Positions 38,584-52,386 of a stretch of DNA of 64,000 bases are shown here, piece after piece. The notes beneath the pieces were generated by a model, which worked only from the letters and a program-made list of their open reading frames with translations, was not told where the DNA came from and did no database searches. The translations under genes and the position numbers were made by a program. The DNA lies in the NCBI RefSeq assembly GCF_000189635.1, contig NW_002476358.1, positions 448,616 through 512,615 of the forward strand, in the 5' to 3' direction. The stretch is from Tetrahymena thermophila SB210. Its lineage: Eukaryota > Ciliophora > Oligohymenophorea > Hymenostomatida > Tetrahymenidae. The stretch's first letter is position 1; the number at the start of each line of letters is the position of its first letter.

Positions 38584-39854
38584 GTAACTTAAAACTTTAT
38601 AAATATAACATTTACAATTATATATACTAAATTCAATTAAATATATTTTTTAATGATAAACATAAATTAAAATACCAAATTTATTCAAATAAAATATAAA
38701 TTTAAATTTTTTTAATTTAAGAATAAATATTTTTTTTATGGTTTATTTAATTATATTTATTATTTGATATATATTTTTAAAATATAATTATAGTATTAAA
38801 TTAATAGTTTAACATTTCAAATTCAATTTATTATTTTTTTGTAACGAGTGTAAATTAAAATTCTAAACTAATAATATCAAATATAAATATAATTAATAGT
38901 AAACATAAAATATTTAAAGACAAATTTTACAACCCAAACAAAAGTAAATTCATAATCCAAATTAAATAAATTTAAAGTATAAATTACAATTTAATAATTT
39001 TATAGATAAAATATTTTTAGAAAAGGTTTATTTAATTATTTTTATTTATTTATTATTTGATATACATTTTAAAAAAATATTAGAAGTTTAACATTTCAAA
39101 TTCAATTAATTATTTTTTTGTAATAAATGTAAATTAAAATTCTAAACTAATCATTTAAAATATAAATTAAAAATATTGTAATTAATATTAAAAATAAATA
39201 TTTTAAAACAAATTTTCTAACCTAAACAAAGTAAATTCATAATCCAAATTAATTCGATTTAATATTTAAATTAAAATTTTTTAATTAAATATAAAATATT
39301 TTAGAAAAGGTTTATTTAATTATATTTATTTATTTATTATTTGAATAATATTTTTTAACTTAAAAAAAGTAAATTGATAATCCAATCCAAACAAATTCTA
39401 TTTAATTAGAATTTTGTAATTTTTAAGAATAAAATATTTTTAGTGTTTGATTATAAATATATAAATTATTTTATATATTTTTATAAATATAATTAAAACA
39501 TTAATAATTTTATTTTTAAAATTCAATTAAATATTTTTTGTAACAAACGTAAATTAAAATGTCAAACTAATTCATATAAAATATAAATTAAAATTTTATA
39601 ATTATAAGAATAAAATATTTTTAGAAAAGGTTTATTTAATTATATTTTTTTATTTATTTTTCTATTTGATATATTTTTAACTGTGTTTACTATTTTAAAC
39701 AACATTATTTTCAATAATCTTATGGACTTAATTTGTCACTTAAAGAAGCATTAATTTTATAAATTCAAGGTTATAACTAAAGTTGCAAATTAGTAAGAGA
39801 CGCATTTATTTGATTACTCACTCACTTATTTTCTTACTTACTTAAACTATTCTC
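38584..39854. other. Repeat-bearing interval between convergent genes
   Basis: This is 3' flanking DNA dominated by the tandem repeat listed next. The remainder (39690-39854) is the 3' flank of the minus-strand kinase gene. Confidence 0.6.
38741..39690. repeat. Tandem repeat, four copies of about 285-320 bp
   Basis: The block GTTTATTTAATTAT recurs at 38741, 39026, 39310 and 39630, giving spacings of 285, 284 and 320 bp. Between these, further blocks recur in the same order: TTTCAAATTCAATT, TTTTTTGTAA then TGTAAATTAAAATTCTAAAC, AAGTAAATTCATAATCCAA and TAAAATATTTTTAGAAAAGG. The third interval is rearranged. It is non-coding. Confidence 0.85.
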
Positions 39855-42800
39855 TCAGGGTGTAATGCTTTTGAGTTTTATTTAAAGATTAGTAATAAAT
39901 TGAGCATCAAAATTTTTAGAGACTAGAGTAAGGTAATTATATGTGTTGTTAAATTTTGACAAGAAAGTATTAAATTTAGTAAAAATTTAATTGTGAAAGG
40001 AATCCATGCTGATAAGATTAGTTTTTAATATTTCATGGTATTCAAGGAAGTCATTTAGGAGAGTTACTGCTACAATATCATTTTTATCAGTGAATATAGG
40101 ATTTATATTTTATAGCGAAGTTTAAGGATTCATTGAGAGTTTTTAATTCAACAGCTGAATGAAAGATTTAACAAAACTTAGAGAGATAGAATAGAATCTT
40201 ACATCATCTGTCATATCTTTGTTGAATAACTACACGAAGGAGTAATCTTAATTTATTTATTGGGATTATGTAGAGTGATTATTTCCTTTATTCCATTCTT
40301 ATTCAAAACTGCTTTGAATTTCAGTGTACAAAAGGAAGAAAGAGGTTTGCATTTCAGTGTATTTTCCAGAAATTTTAAATGTATTCCAGTCGTTTAAATT
40401 AAATATATTTTCTCCATTTGCATACATTTTATCATTAACTTTAGTTAGTTTGATCATTGCATTTTTTAGGAGGATGAAAGTAATCTTTTCTAACAAGAAA
40501 TTGCTTGATTAGAATGCCATTTTATCGAAATTACTGTTATTTATTATACGCACTAAATTAGATAAAAGTTTGCAGAAATTGAGATAATTATTAAGGATAT
40601 CAGAGCTTGAGTAATTTTCTTACTATACGAGAGAATTGATAAAATTACTTTGAAAGGAAGTAAAATCACTACTTTTTTAAGCATACCTATTGTGCATTGG
40701 ATTGCTTTAGTTTTATTGAATGATTTAAGTATTTTATTGATTTGTTGTTGTGTGAGCTTATGGAGTTATATTGATTGAGCTAGAGTCAAAAGAAAATTTA
40801 TTATTTTTCAGTTGAGGAGAAAGAAAATCTGAATGTGTTTTCTTTAAATCTAGAGGAGTCATTGCTTATGAGCTTGCAACATTACTTGAAACAGATTTGT
40901 TTTCAATAATAGGACTTTGGTAGGATGAAGGATTGACTAAGTTGACAGCAACATGATTTGTAGCTGAATTTATTTACTAATTTCCTATTTCTAAGTTATA
41001 TAATTATGAAAATATATTCGAATTATTAGTAGCAGGAGATCCTAAGTATTAAGAATTACCTGGCTAGGTAGTAGTTCCTAATATATTCTTCATATTTAAA
41101 GGATAGTTTAAATTAACTTGAGTAATTTATTATTTCTGCTAGCTGCTAATTTCTCTTCTATTCAAATTTATTATCGGGTTATTTAAAATATGTTAAGGTG
41201 ATTTTTCGCTATTTGTATCACTATTTTTATTATCGTTTTATGATTATTCATCTAATCTGCATTAAACAATCTAAGGTACTAAACATAAGGAATTCTTTTA
41301 CTAATTTGTAGGTGACTAAGCTTAGTTCATTTAACTTCCTTAGTTTAAATTAATTTAATTTATTTTTTAAGTGTTGACTCCTTCATCGGCTTTTTAAATC
41401 TAATTAGAAAAATCATATGATTTATATTAGCATGGAACGTGATTTTGTTTTCCATTAAGTCCCTAATTAGCACCTTTAATTGAAGGAGATTAACTGCTAT
41501 TAAATTTTTTATCTGATTATAAATTATAAGCTATATTTCCTGAGTTAGAAGAGTTTAAATTTAGCTAAACATAGTTATGTTATGGCCTATTTAGATTCTA
41601 AGCAACTAATACCTGCTATTAATCAATTAAATTATCTTATTATTATTTATCATAATTTTTTGGGGAACCACTTGAATTTAGAGATTCATCATATACAGCG
41701 AAGTTATTTATCAACACCTAATCTGCAGTCTTGAAAGGATCAAAGCTTTAGTACGATTCAGTATTGCTACTGTTAAAGTTATTTATGTTTAGGTTTGATT
41801 TTGGATCAGAAAGTTTACTTGTTGTCATAGTTTATATTTAGCTTTATTACTATTGCTATGAAAGTCTATTATTAAACTTTTACCTTTTACCATTACTATT
41901 TTTACTTGATTGAGATGCATTTTGATGAGAATTACTGCTGATATAGTTACTATTAGATGACAGCTTAGATCCTCTGTCTTCAGTATTATATACAAAAGTA
42001 GCAAACTTATTAAAATTAGAAAGAGCTTTCTTTGAATTACTTAGTCCATTATTGTCTTTATTTCCAGTATCAGAGTGCTAGCTCACCTTTGGTGTATTAT
42101 TAGAAGTGTTTGGAGATATACCTTTCTAAGCTGAAGCAGACATTGTTGGGGTAATTGATCTAGTATTATTTTTCAAGTATCCTTTTTACTAATAAAAGCA
42201 CTACTTCAGTTAAAGTCCCACTTATTTTTCAGGAGTTCCTGATTATTCTAAGTTAATTACTCCTTAACCTACTCTTTAAATTTGAATTTGGTTATTTAAT
42301 TATGGATTAGAGTATAACGAATTAATTTCTGATTAGCTATGATCATTACTAAAATTAAGCATGTTACCAGACACCTACTCTGTCTTGGTAGGTGAGTTTA
42401 CTCTGCCATTATTTATAGAATTACCTCCGATAATTTAATTCATAGAACCTAATGTAATCAAAACAGTCGGAACTGGATTTTAAGAAGGCTCTGTAGATAG
42501 CGGACTTGAAGAACTCTAAGGCAGTTAATTTTGATTACCTTACGAGTTTTAAAAATTACTTTCTCTATTTATGCCCATGATTGTATTATTTTTGTTTGGA
42601 GAGAAGTTATCTTTACATTCATTCATCTGATTAGGCTCAGTCAAGATTCTATATTTATCTGATTATGCTTAATGCTTAGTAGGACTTGTGAGGGGAATGT
42701 AAAAATTATTTTAAGCTGAGTTATAATTAGAAATAACATCTCTTGCAGATTTTTATCTTTTATGGATGAAATTGAAAGATGATGAAGAATTTGATGAAGT

Positions 42801-45005
42801 AGCTGTTCCTGCAGCAGTTACATTAGATTTTTCTGATGGATTAGAATTAATGCTACCATAAACCACACCGCTATGATTACATATTGGAACCACGTTGTTA
42901 TTAATCTAATTTTCATTTGGTAAGTTGTGAATACTTCCTTGGCCATATTAATAATCACTAGATTTTTTATCCTTAACTTGCTTTTTGTATTATTACCTCA
43001 TATTTTCTAACTTATTTTAAGATTAAGATGAAATATTTTGTTATAAAAAAGAGGAAGTAGCTTAATTTAATGTTGCTTATCCATTAGCTTTCTTGTCCTT
43101 TAAGTGAGGCGAATTTATTTAAGACTACCTATTTTAAACATTAAAACTACTAGGTTGCTAGCATTATATTTGCTATTAAGCAGGCTGATAGTTATTAGCT
43201 GGGGAATTTGCTATAAAAGACCCAGACTAAGGAATTGTTGCATTATTTATATTAGCTAATTTTGCTGCTGTTTAGTATTGGTTTCCTAATTTGCTTTACT
43301 ATCTTGGAGTTGATTGCTAGCTGCTCTCAAAATTATTTTAGTTTTTAGCATCGTTAACTCCAGCTGGGTTAGCTGGTTAAATAGGTTATGAACTTTGATT
43401 TGTAGCTTGCTTTTATATAGAAGGAGTACTTTATCTAGAATTTGTTTTAGTCTTTTAATTGAAATCTTTATTTAAAATTGATTAAATATTGTTATTGTTA
43501 CCTGCTGCTATGCCTTGAACTTAATTAGCGTTCTAAGTATTATTATTAGACGAATTAGTGCTGCTAGAGAGAGTTGTATTGTTGTTATTAGAATTTAAAG
43601 CACCATTGATTATATTTTAATTGTTAGAATTTGCATTTATTGTATTTAATTGACTATTTGTATTTCCTGATTATGCTGCCTACTATTATTTTTAACCTTG
43701 TGATGACGAAGATCCACCCTTTGCTTGTTTTTAATTAGAATATAGATTATTTTATTATTTACTTTGATAACTATTTGAGTTATTATTTCCTTTTGCATTT
43801 TTAGTTGTATTTGAATTTCCTGAACTTGTGTAAGTTGTCATAAATGATGTTTAAAATGAGCTAATAAAGCTTCCCTTCTTATTTAGACTATCCCTATGAT
43901 TATTAGGAGATTTGAGTTAAGATCCTCTATCATCTTAATTTGAGAAAGGATTGTTTGTAGCTATGCTAGTATTGTTAGGGCTTTTTTATGCATAAGCGTA
44001 TAAAACATCTTTAAATAAAGAATGTCTGTATACCTCTTCCCAACCTAAACGATCAGCTTCTTCGAATTTTAAGCAGCCTTTAATAAAGTCCTTTACATCT
44101 TCAAGAATGACATCGCCAGCTTACCCTACATTAGGGAATTTGAGTGGGTTTGAAAACATATTATTTACTAAATCAATAACGGAATTGCTAGGCCAAGGAG
44201 TTTGACCATAAATCAGTTCATAGAAAATTAGACCTATACTCCAAACATCGCACTTGGAAGTATACATTTATCTTTTTAGAATTTAAGGAGACATATACAA
44301 GGGTGTTCCCACTAAGGATGTCATTAAGTAATCGGTTTTTTCTACCATACGAGCAAAACCGAAATCAGTAATTTTAAAGACATCCTTCTTTGATATCAAA
44401 ATATTGGCAGGTTTTAAATCTCTATGAATAATACCATGCTTTGCGAGTTCTTAAAGTCCTCTGAGAATGTCAGTAATAATTTTAACTGCTTAATTTTGAC
44501 GGATTTTTCCTGCATTTCTTTTCATAAAATCTACCAAATCTCCATCTTCACATAATTCAGTTATGATGTATGCATTATTTTAGGTTTAAAAAACATCAAT
44601 TAACTTAACTACATTTTCGCACTTGAGCTTTTTCATAATATCTATTTCAGAACATATCAATCCCCAAGTATATTCATCTTTTACCTAATGCAAATCTATT
44701 ACTTTAATTGCCACTAAGTCTTTTGTGACACTATTCTCTCCTAAATAAACTGTACCTGAAGCTCCTTTACCTACTAAATCACTAAGACAAAAGGTATAGT
44801 CTTCAATCCGTTTCATATCTTAATACTTTTACTAGTTAATTACCTATTATTATTGCTATTGCACATTTTACTAAGAACCTTGTTACGCTTTTTGTTACTA
44901 AAGATTTGGCGTATTTGAAGATGGTATAGCTATTGTTGCCTAACCTCCCAGTTAATTTGCTTAAGCTGCTTGTAAATTTTATTTGGCAGTCTGTTGCTTC
45001 ATCAT
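39855..45005 (-). CDS. ULK/ATG1-like serine/threonine kinase with long Asn/Gln/Ser-rich tail, 1,716 aa
   Basis: One intronless frame of 5,151 nt runs from tandem ATGs at 45005 to TGA at 39855. After a Gln-rich leader of about 75 residues comes an intact kinase domain. It has the glycine loop LVGKGASGTVYLG, VAIKVIDLHQ, IIHRDLKPANILIS, KITDFGFARMVEKTD, the activation-loop GTPLYMSP, CDVWSIGLIFYELIYGQTPW and ADRLGWEEVYRHSLF. All catalytic residues are present. The kinase most resembles the ULK/Atg1/Fused group. About 1,100 residues of Asn/Gln/Ser-rich sequence follow. The last 250 residues are ordered and helical (YLNFCKLLSNLVRI, LLEKITFILLKNAMIKLTKV, FYSISLSFVKSFIQLLNQKL), the place where Atg1 kinases carry the EAT/tandem-MIT domain. 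Autophagy is a reasonable but unproven role. Confidence 0.82.
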
Positions 45006-46805
45006 TATAAAAACTAGAATTTGCTAATTAAATATGTACTAGTATGTGCTTTTTCTATGTTAATATAATTTTTAAAAAATGAATGCGTTTCTGTAAGTCC
45101 TTCACCACTATTTGTTAAATATGGATTCTATAGTTCTCTTTAAGTGAAAGCTACCAATATTAATGAAATCGGAAAGTAAATTATTCAGTATAAGATTTAT
45201 TTATACTGCAAGCTTTGAACTTATTTAATTTCTTAGCGTATAATTATATAGCTCAACTTCAACTATATTCTTGTGTGCTACTTGAGTCGCTCTTCCTTTG
45301 TATCTTGTTTTTGCTGTGTGTTCTTGGTTTTTTTTTGGATAAACTTTTGTTAGCTATTTGTTTGCTTATTAGTAAATCCTAACTTAAAATATATATAATT
45401 ATTTATTTCTACGGAATTAAGGAATTAAAAAGTGAATGCTGATTAAAAATCAAAAAAAAAAAAAAAATAATGTTAACCAATTTAGTTTTTTTATAAATAC
45501 TTTTTTCTTACTTATTTTTTCTCTCTCTTTTTCAGCTGAATTGTGTTATGCTTCTTTAAATTATTCAAGTTCTTCCACTGTTTTTATTTTATTTAATTTT
45601 CTTAATTTAATAGTAAAATTTTAAATTTTAGGTAACATACAATACTATTTCGATAATAAAGCATAGTACTAATACAAGTAGTAAATTGAATTATTAAAAT
45701 AAAATAATAAAAATAACAGAAAATATAAAGTAAAATCTTACAAAAAACTCAACAAAGAAAATAAACAAATAACCTATTTATTTACAAACTTTGCTTAAAA
45801 ATAAAGTTATTAAATAAATCTATTAATGTACAAAATAAATTTTTGTAAATTCATGTAATACGATTTCTAAAATTTTAATAAAAATAAATTTACATTCTTA
45901 ATGATAACTCTTTGGTAGGTTTGCTAGTTTATTTTTAAAGATTTGAAGAATATCTATTAATTTATCTTATAATTATTAAAAATAGTCATAAATTTGCATT
46001 TCTGATAAGAATATTAAAGTAATCAAGTTATTTTTACCATACAAACTCTTAAAAATTTAGTTTTTATATCCAATAAATTTTTTTAACTAAATCACTACAA
46101 TATTATTTCAAAAGAATTTGATCGCTATTTTTAAAAAGATTATGATGTTACATCTTAAGAACAATAACGAACCAAATATTTTTTATAAAAAATTATTTGA
46201 TCAGTTTAATTTCAAGTACTAAAATTGCCTCATCAAAATTTTGCTTAATTTTAAAATACATTCAAGTGAATTTACTTGATTTTAGTGCGTAAACTATTTA
46301 CTGAACATATTTGAAATTAATTAACTATGATAAAAAAATATAATATTGCCAAAATTTTTAAATATTTTATTAATTCAATAGTTATTATTAAGGTATTTTA
46401 TAGATAGAAAAAATTTCTTAAAATTGAAAATATTTAAAGTATTTATTATGTATGAATTAATACATCATTTAAGTTGAAAAAATTTATTAATTTTTTACAT
46501 GAATTAACAATGTAAATAATAGATAGATAGTGTTATTTTTTATATAAAATTAGAAAGAAAATATTTATTTAAAAATAAAACAATAATCAATAAAATGGAA
46601 AATGATTAGCTCACAAAGCATAAAAACTGATAATGCTATTAAATTGTATTGATTAATATTAGGCACTTATATATTAAATTCATAGAATTCAATTTTTAAT
46701 TGAAATTTTTTATAGAAATAAATATTTATGGTTGATTAGTTATCTTGATAATTTAATTAGATTTAATTATAATTGAATGACAGTCTGGTTATATTGTTTG
46801 GAGAA
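45006..46805. other. Intergenic region upstream of the kinase gene
   Basis: The part from 45006 to about 45420 is less A/T-rich and is probably the 5' leader and promoter of the minus-strand kinase gene. It is followed by a 16-base poly-A tract at about 45452-45467. From 45640 to 46805 it is A/T-rich without coding signal. Confidence 0.5.
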
Positions 46806-47630
46806 TCATTTCTTTTCTTTTTTTTGTTTTTTTTAAGAAGAAGGAGATCTAGATGAAGAAGGTGATCTTGAAGATGACGAATCGTGTCTCTTTTTGAGAG
46901 ATTTATGCTTCTTTTTATCTTTTTTGTGTTTTTTATCCTTTTTTGACTTTTTGTCTTTCTTCTCTTTCTTTATTTTTTTACTTTTTCCCTCTACATTTTT
47001 TTCTTTTTTGTCATTCGAAGGCGATCTGCTGCCTTTCTTTTTATCTTTTTTACTTTTCTTATCTTTTTTTGATTTTTCTTTCTATTTTTAATCCTCGTCA
47101 CTGAATCCTTCAGCTTCAAGCTTTGTAGGGTCATAATTCAAGAATTTACTCATATCCATCCCTTATTTTACTTTTACTAATTATTCAGCAGTATGTCTAA
47201 ATCCGATACCTCTTATTTCATCATTTTCTTCGATATCATCCCAGTCATTTACTTTTTGCTTGTTTAAATCCATACCTTCACGAATTTATTTAAGTAATTA
47301 CATTTTTTCTTCTTCAGTAGCAGTTTCTGAAATGGTTTTTTTCTCTTCCTTTTCTAGACCTAAAGCAATTCTTATTCTTTTTTGATCATTTTCTATAATT
47401 TTTTATCTTTCTTATTTTATTTTTTCATCTTCTTCATCTTCATCATCTACATTTTTTGTGTACCAATCTTTCTTTCTCCACTTTCCTCCTTTATCTAAGA
47501 AACCCATCATTGCAGATTATCCGAGATACTGTTCACGATCTTTGTGAGACATCTGTCTAACATCATCCCATTTAAATTGATCACGACCACCTCTGGTACC
47601 TCCTCTTATTTAATATGATAAATACGACAT
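46806..47630 (-). CDS. MMTAG2 homologue (multiple myeloma tumour-associated protein 2 family), 274 aa
   Basis: An intronless frame of 825 nt starts at MSYLSYQIRGGTRGGRDQFK. The N-terminal block RGGRDQFKWDDVRQMSHKDR then EQYLGQSAMMG matches the family signature, RGGxDQFxWxxVkxDkxRExYLGxS. GGKWRKKDWYTKN follows as in the family's W-x(n)-DWYxK segment. A Glu-rich coiled coil comes next (EEDEKIKQERQKIIENDQKR then IRIALGLE). The C-terminus is a long Lys/Asp then Arg/Ser-rich tail (KDKKSKKDKK, SSSSRSPSSSRSP). Such tails are typical of nuclear, splicing-associated proteins. The molecular function of the family is poorly known. The start is supported by the conserved block beginning only about 8 residues in. 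Confidence 0.85.
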
Positions 47631-48055
47631 TGTGAATTTTTTATTATAAGCCACCCTAAATTATCTTTATTTCTTTAAATTATTTACTTTTTGAGAGTAA
47701 AAAATTGTATGATGATAAAATTTTAGAAATTTATAATTTATAATAAATATGCATCTAATTTAATATCTATAAATCGATAAAAACACAAGGTCAAAAAATA
47801 TGCAAGATCAACCATTCTTTAAAAATCATAATCAAAATATATTAACATCTAATTAATTTAACAAATAGTTTTTACTTAATTAAATAATATTTTTTTTATG
47901 TTTTAAAATACTCTATATACTTGATTTGATTAATATAGATTCGTTGAAAGAGGATAAGCACTCAAATTTTAATTTTTTGATTCATAAAATATATATAAAA
48001 TAAAATAAATTCTTCTCTATTGAAATATTGCAAATACTATTAAATCTGAATATAA
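47631..48055. other. Divergent promoter region
   Basis: About 425 bp separate the starts of two divergently transcribed genes. It is A/T-rich. No defined element was recognised. Confidence 0.6.
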
Positions 48056-51000
48056 ATGGAGGATGAGAGCGTAAAAACTCTTTTACGATTAGCTCAGAAA
48101 GATGAAAAATATCTAATTTAATTATTGAATGAGAAAGTTAAAAACGATTCAGAGCTATCAGCTATTAAATTAAAAAATGAGCAACAATAGATGTTATTAA
48201 TGTCTTAAATTAATGATTTCAAGCAACTTGTAAAATTTTCTACTTGAGATTTCATTTTAATGAATATAAAGTCATTGAGATTATTTTGTTTTAATAAAAT
48301 TATTATGGATAAGGTTAGAAAATATGAAGACAAAATCTAAAATTTAGAGAGTATGCTTAGAAATTATGATAGTACACAAACTGCGAATAAGATTAAAGCC
48401 GATTAAGATGAAAAGAGTTTAATCGAATACTCTTAAGCGATGAAACGTAAATTCAAGATAACATTTATTTAAATTGAAAATTTTTTCTAAATTCTAATTT
48501 AAGATATTAGAACAAGAAAATAAATATTTTTCTAGTTAATAACAGAATAATTAAGATATATTCAATTTATTATATTAGATGTTTGGAATAGCTTGATTCA
48601 CTTTTATAAAAATTTAAGTATTCAGAAAAGAGCAGAAGTTTGTACACTTGTTTACGATGATTAGCAGGTAAAAGAACTTTTTACTAAGTTAATTGAATAT
48701 GTATCAGAAGACTATCAAGAATTTTAAAGGGAGATAGGAAAATTGCAAAAAGAGAGCATCTAGTTCAAGATTATGAAGGAAAAGTACTAAAATTTTGAAA
48801 ATATCAAAGACGAGATGATGTAAAGACACTAGAATGAAATAAAGTTGATTGAAAAGCAAAAAGAAAATATCCTTGAAAAAAATGCTCTCCTTTAAAATTA
48901 AGTTGCTGATTTAGAAAACTAGCTAAAGCTATAAAAATAAGACAAGCAGTCAGATTAATAGCATCAATAAAGAAAAGTGAAAAATTTACAATAAAAAATT
49001 GATGAATTAAATTAAGAGATAGAAAATTTAAAATCAGATGCTCTTAGAAACTAGCCTCAGCCAATGCTAAATCATTAATTATTATTAGAAAGATAGCATA
49101 GTTTTGATAGAGAGAAAATGGAGTACTAAGAGAGACTGAGAATCTTAACTGAAAATGAAATAAGCTAAATATAACAAATAAGTGAAAAGAGATTAAAGTA
49201 ATAATCTTATGAATTTCAATCAATAATCAACTAATTAAAAGAAAAGTTAAGTATTTAAAAAGACAAACTTACTTAAAATAGCAAACATATAGAAAATTTA
49301 AATTCAATAATTAACAACACTTCCACAATAACAGAGAAAGAATAGCTATTATTATAATAAATTAAACAACTTGAATTATAAAATTAAAGTCTAAGAGAAG
49401 ATTTATAAATTGCTAAAGATTAATAATTACAGTTAAATATTTAAAACCATAAATTAGAGAGTGAACTATCTCACAGCAAGACTCTAATAGATAATCTGAA
49501 TAATATTCTTTAGGATTTTCGTACTAAATTTGATCACAGCTCAGACAATAACCTCAGTAAAATAAAACAGCTTGAATTGGAAAAGGATGCCCTTATAAAA
49601 TAGATAAATGAATAAAATTCTAAGATTGTTTTAGTATTGGAAGAAAATATTGATAGAGTTAGGAAAGAAGAAAAAGTAAAAAGAGATGATCAGCTTAATG
49701 AGTTGAAATAGTTACACAGAATAGAAATTAATTAAATTACTCATAAATTTGAATAAAAGATAATTGATCTCAAGGTAAATAAGTCAATTAACTTAAAAAA
49801 ATACTTTTAGTATTTGGATAACTATTTTTATAAGCAAATTTTATTTTTTTTGCTAAATTTAATGATTAAAATTTTTTGAATTTTGTTTGTTTGATAAAAT
49901 TTAAGAATTAAAAATTTTATTTACATTAAAAAATAAATTTATTTTTCCATTTTTAAATAAAAATTTTATTTATTTTTTGAATTATAAGGATCAAATAAGA
50001 GCTTAAATGGAGAAATAACAGTTAAAATTGGATGAATAAAATTAAAATCAATAAAAAATGAAAGAGCTTTTTGAGAGAGAAATTGCTAAATACCAACAAC
50101 AGATAAACCAAATGTGAGTTTATTTTACAAATTTATTTATTTAATTTTATTTACTTTTAGTATGTTTAAGAAACATAAAAACTGTTTAAATTAAGTAAAA
50201 TAACTTACAAAATAATTTTAATTATTTAAGTTAAATTTTAATCTTTGTTTCAAAAATAGAAATTTTGAGAATTAAAACCTTCTTAACTAGTACAAAGATG
50301 AAACTTTAAAGCAATTAGAAACTGTAAAATAGGAAAGGGAAAAAGATTTAGCCATAATGAAAGAGTAAAATGACAAATTTAAAGAAAGAGTGAGAAAAAG
50401 AGCATTAGAAGATGTCTAAAAAGAACAAAAATAATAAATGGAGAAGTTATAATAGATAATAAGTGAATGGGAATATAAATATAGTTAAGTATAAAAATTA
50501 TACAATAAATTAAATTTTTCTTTTTTATTAAAAATTGTCTGGTAGGTAGGCATATTCATTCATTTCCACTCTTTTTACTTAATAGGTTGAAGAAAAGCTT
50601 ACAAATCAGCATAGAATACAAACATAAAAAATTATCTCTTAGTATGATTAGCAAATTGGTGAGCTTAGAAGTATAAATGAGAATAAATAATTCGAATTGG
50701 AGTAGAGAGTGAAAAATTTGCAAGAATAAAACGTTTCTCTCAAGTAAACAAATATTGAATTAGAATAATAGATGAGAATAACAAAGTTAGAAAGCAATAA
50801 GTGCATAGAATCAGCTTCATCTTACAAAATTATGAACGAGGAATTGATTAAAAATTATGAACAACTTCAAAATCAATCTCTCAAAATGTAAAAAGAGCAT
50901 GTAAGTATTGAAATATTTTTCCTAATTAATTTATGATTAAAAATTATTATGAAGAGAGTTTTGTTCAATAATTTAAAAAACTATTTTTCATTTGTTTATT

Positions 51001-52386
51001 ATCTTGTGACCTTTTTTAAACATTTTCACATTTTTATCTTTCTAGGAATAAGAAGTTGAAAAGTTATGCAGTGAAATTAAGGAAATAAAAGGAAAAGTCT
51101 CATAAATCTATGAAGAATAATGCAATTAATATTTAACAGAACAGTAAGTTTTTGTTAAAAATATGGAAAAAAGTGTTAATGAATTGCAAAGTCTCCATAA
51201 GCAGGAAGTTCGAGACCTGAAAGAGTAATTAAAGGAAATGCAAATACTATTTAATTTAAGACCAAGTAAAACAGAAGATGTAAAAACAATAAGCTAACTT
51301 TAAGAAGAACTTACTTAAGCAAATAGGAAAATAAATTAGTTTGAATTAGAATATTAAAATATGAAAAAAACTTATGATGTTTTTAAACCACAACCTTAAC
51401 CTTTATCTTCACATGCTGCTTTACATTAGATCATTAATAATATATAATTAAACGCATCTTCAATAGTCATTCCAAACAATAACTTTTCTCATAATTAAGT
51501 TATTACAACTCTCAATAATTAGAATTCTCGAAAGGCAATTACTCCAACAAAAAATTAATATTCACCAATAGCTGGTTAAAAATTAAACCAAAATAGTTAG
51601 TAACAAAGAGTATAAAGCTCTTTAAGTAATTATCGCTTGAATTTATCATCTACAGATGATTTAATTCAGTATTAGCAATCTTAATAAAAGAGTGGAGGAA
51701 AGGAAGACATTCTAGGGAAAACTTTAAACGACATTGAATTTTGCAAGTTAGACGAGACGGTTCAATCTAAGACTACTATAAATATGTCTAAGACTAGTAA
51801 TTTAAAAAGAAACCATAAGCCTAAGAGGATTAAAACAGAATAAGAAGATGATGATGAAGATAGAGAAATTTACATATAAAATATAATTAATAACAATAGG
51901 AATCAAAGTCGTATTGGTAAATTATTAAAAGAGGGGTCATAAGTTAATTCGAGTTTAGACCAGTTTAAAATATAAGACTCATAAAGTCCTTTAAAAAACA
52001 ACTTGATTTAATAGAAAATGAAAACTAAATTTGGGTTAAAACTTACTTTGTAGGATGCCATATAAAAAAAAAGTTATGGTGTCTCCAAAGATAAATATAC
52101 TTTTGAAGTAGGAAATGTTTAGAATCAACTACCAGAAAGTGATTTATTGCATAAATTCAATACTATATCTAACACAAATAACCAAAAGCAAAATCAAAAT
52201 CAAAGCAACAATAAAAACTAAATTAGCAGTACAAAAAGACAGCGATTTAATACCATATCAAATTTAGGTGAAAAAAACTAGTTTTTAATGTAAAAACTTT
52301 AATTTTTCAATTATACTAAAGAATTTATTATAATAATAGGCCTAAAAATATACAATTTTCAAGAAAAATAAGAGACGAATAATTGA
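48056..52386 (+). CDS. Long coiled-coil protein, about 1,250 aa
   Basis: The start MEDESVKTLLRLAQKDEKYL lies in context AATATAAATGG. The frame passes through about six to seven introns (for example about 48230-48311, 49774-49988, 50114-50257, 50490-50585) and ends in TGA at 52384. Exon sequence from 48640 to 51400 is almost continuous coiled coil (LQKESIQFKIMKEKYQNFEN, LEKNALLQNQVADLENQLKL, RILTENEISQIQQISEKRLK, LEENIDRVRKEEKVKRDDQL). The last 300 residues are Ser/Asn/Gln-rich with basic patches and a short hydrophobic end (NYTKEFIIIIGLKIYNFQEK). It has no recognised domain. A cytoskeletal or basal-body role would be typical for such proteins but is not shown. Some exon limits, especially near 48450-48600, are provisional. 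Confidence 0.7.

Noticed and set aside
46894-47091. Plus-strand Phe/Leu-rich open frame
   Set aside because: It is the antisense shadow of the Lys-rich tail of the MMTAG2 homologue.
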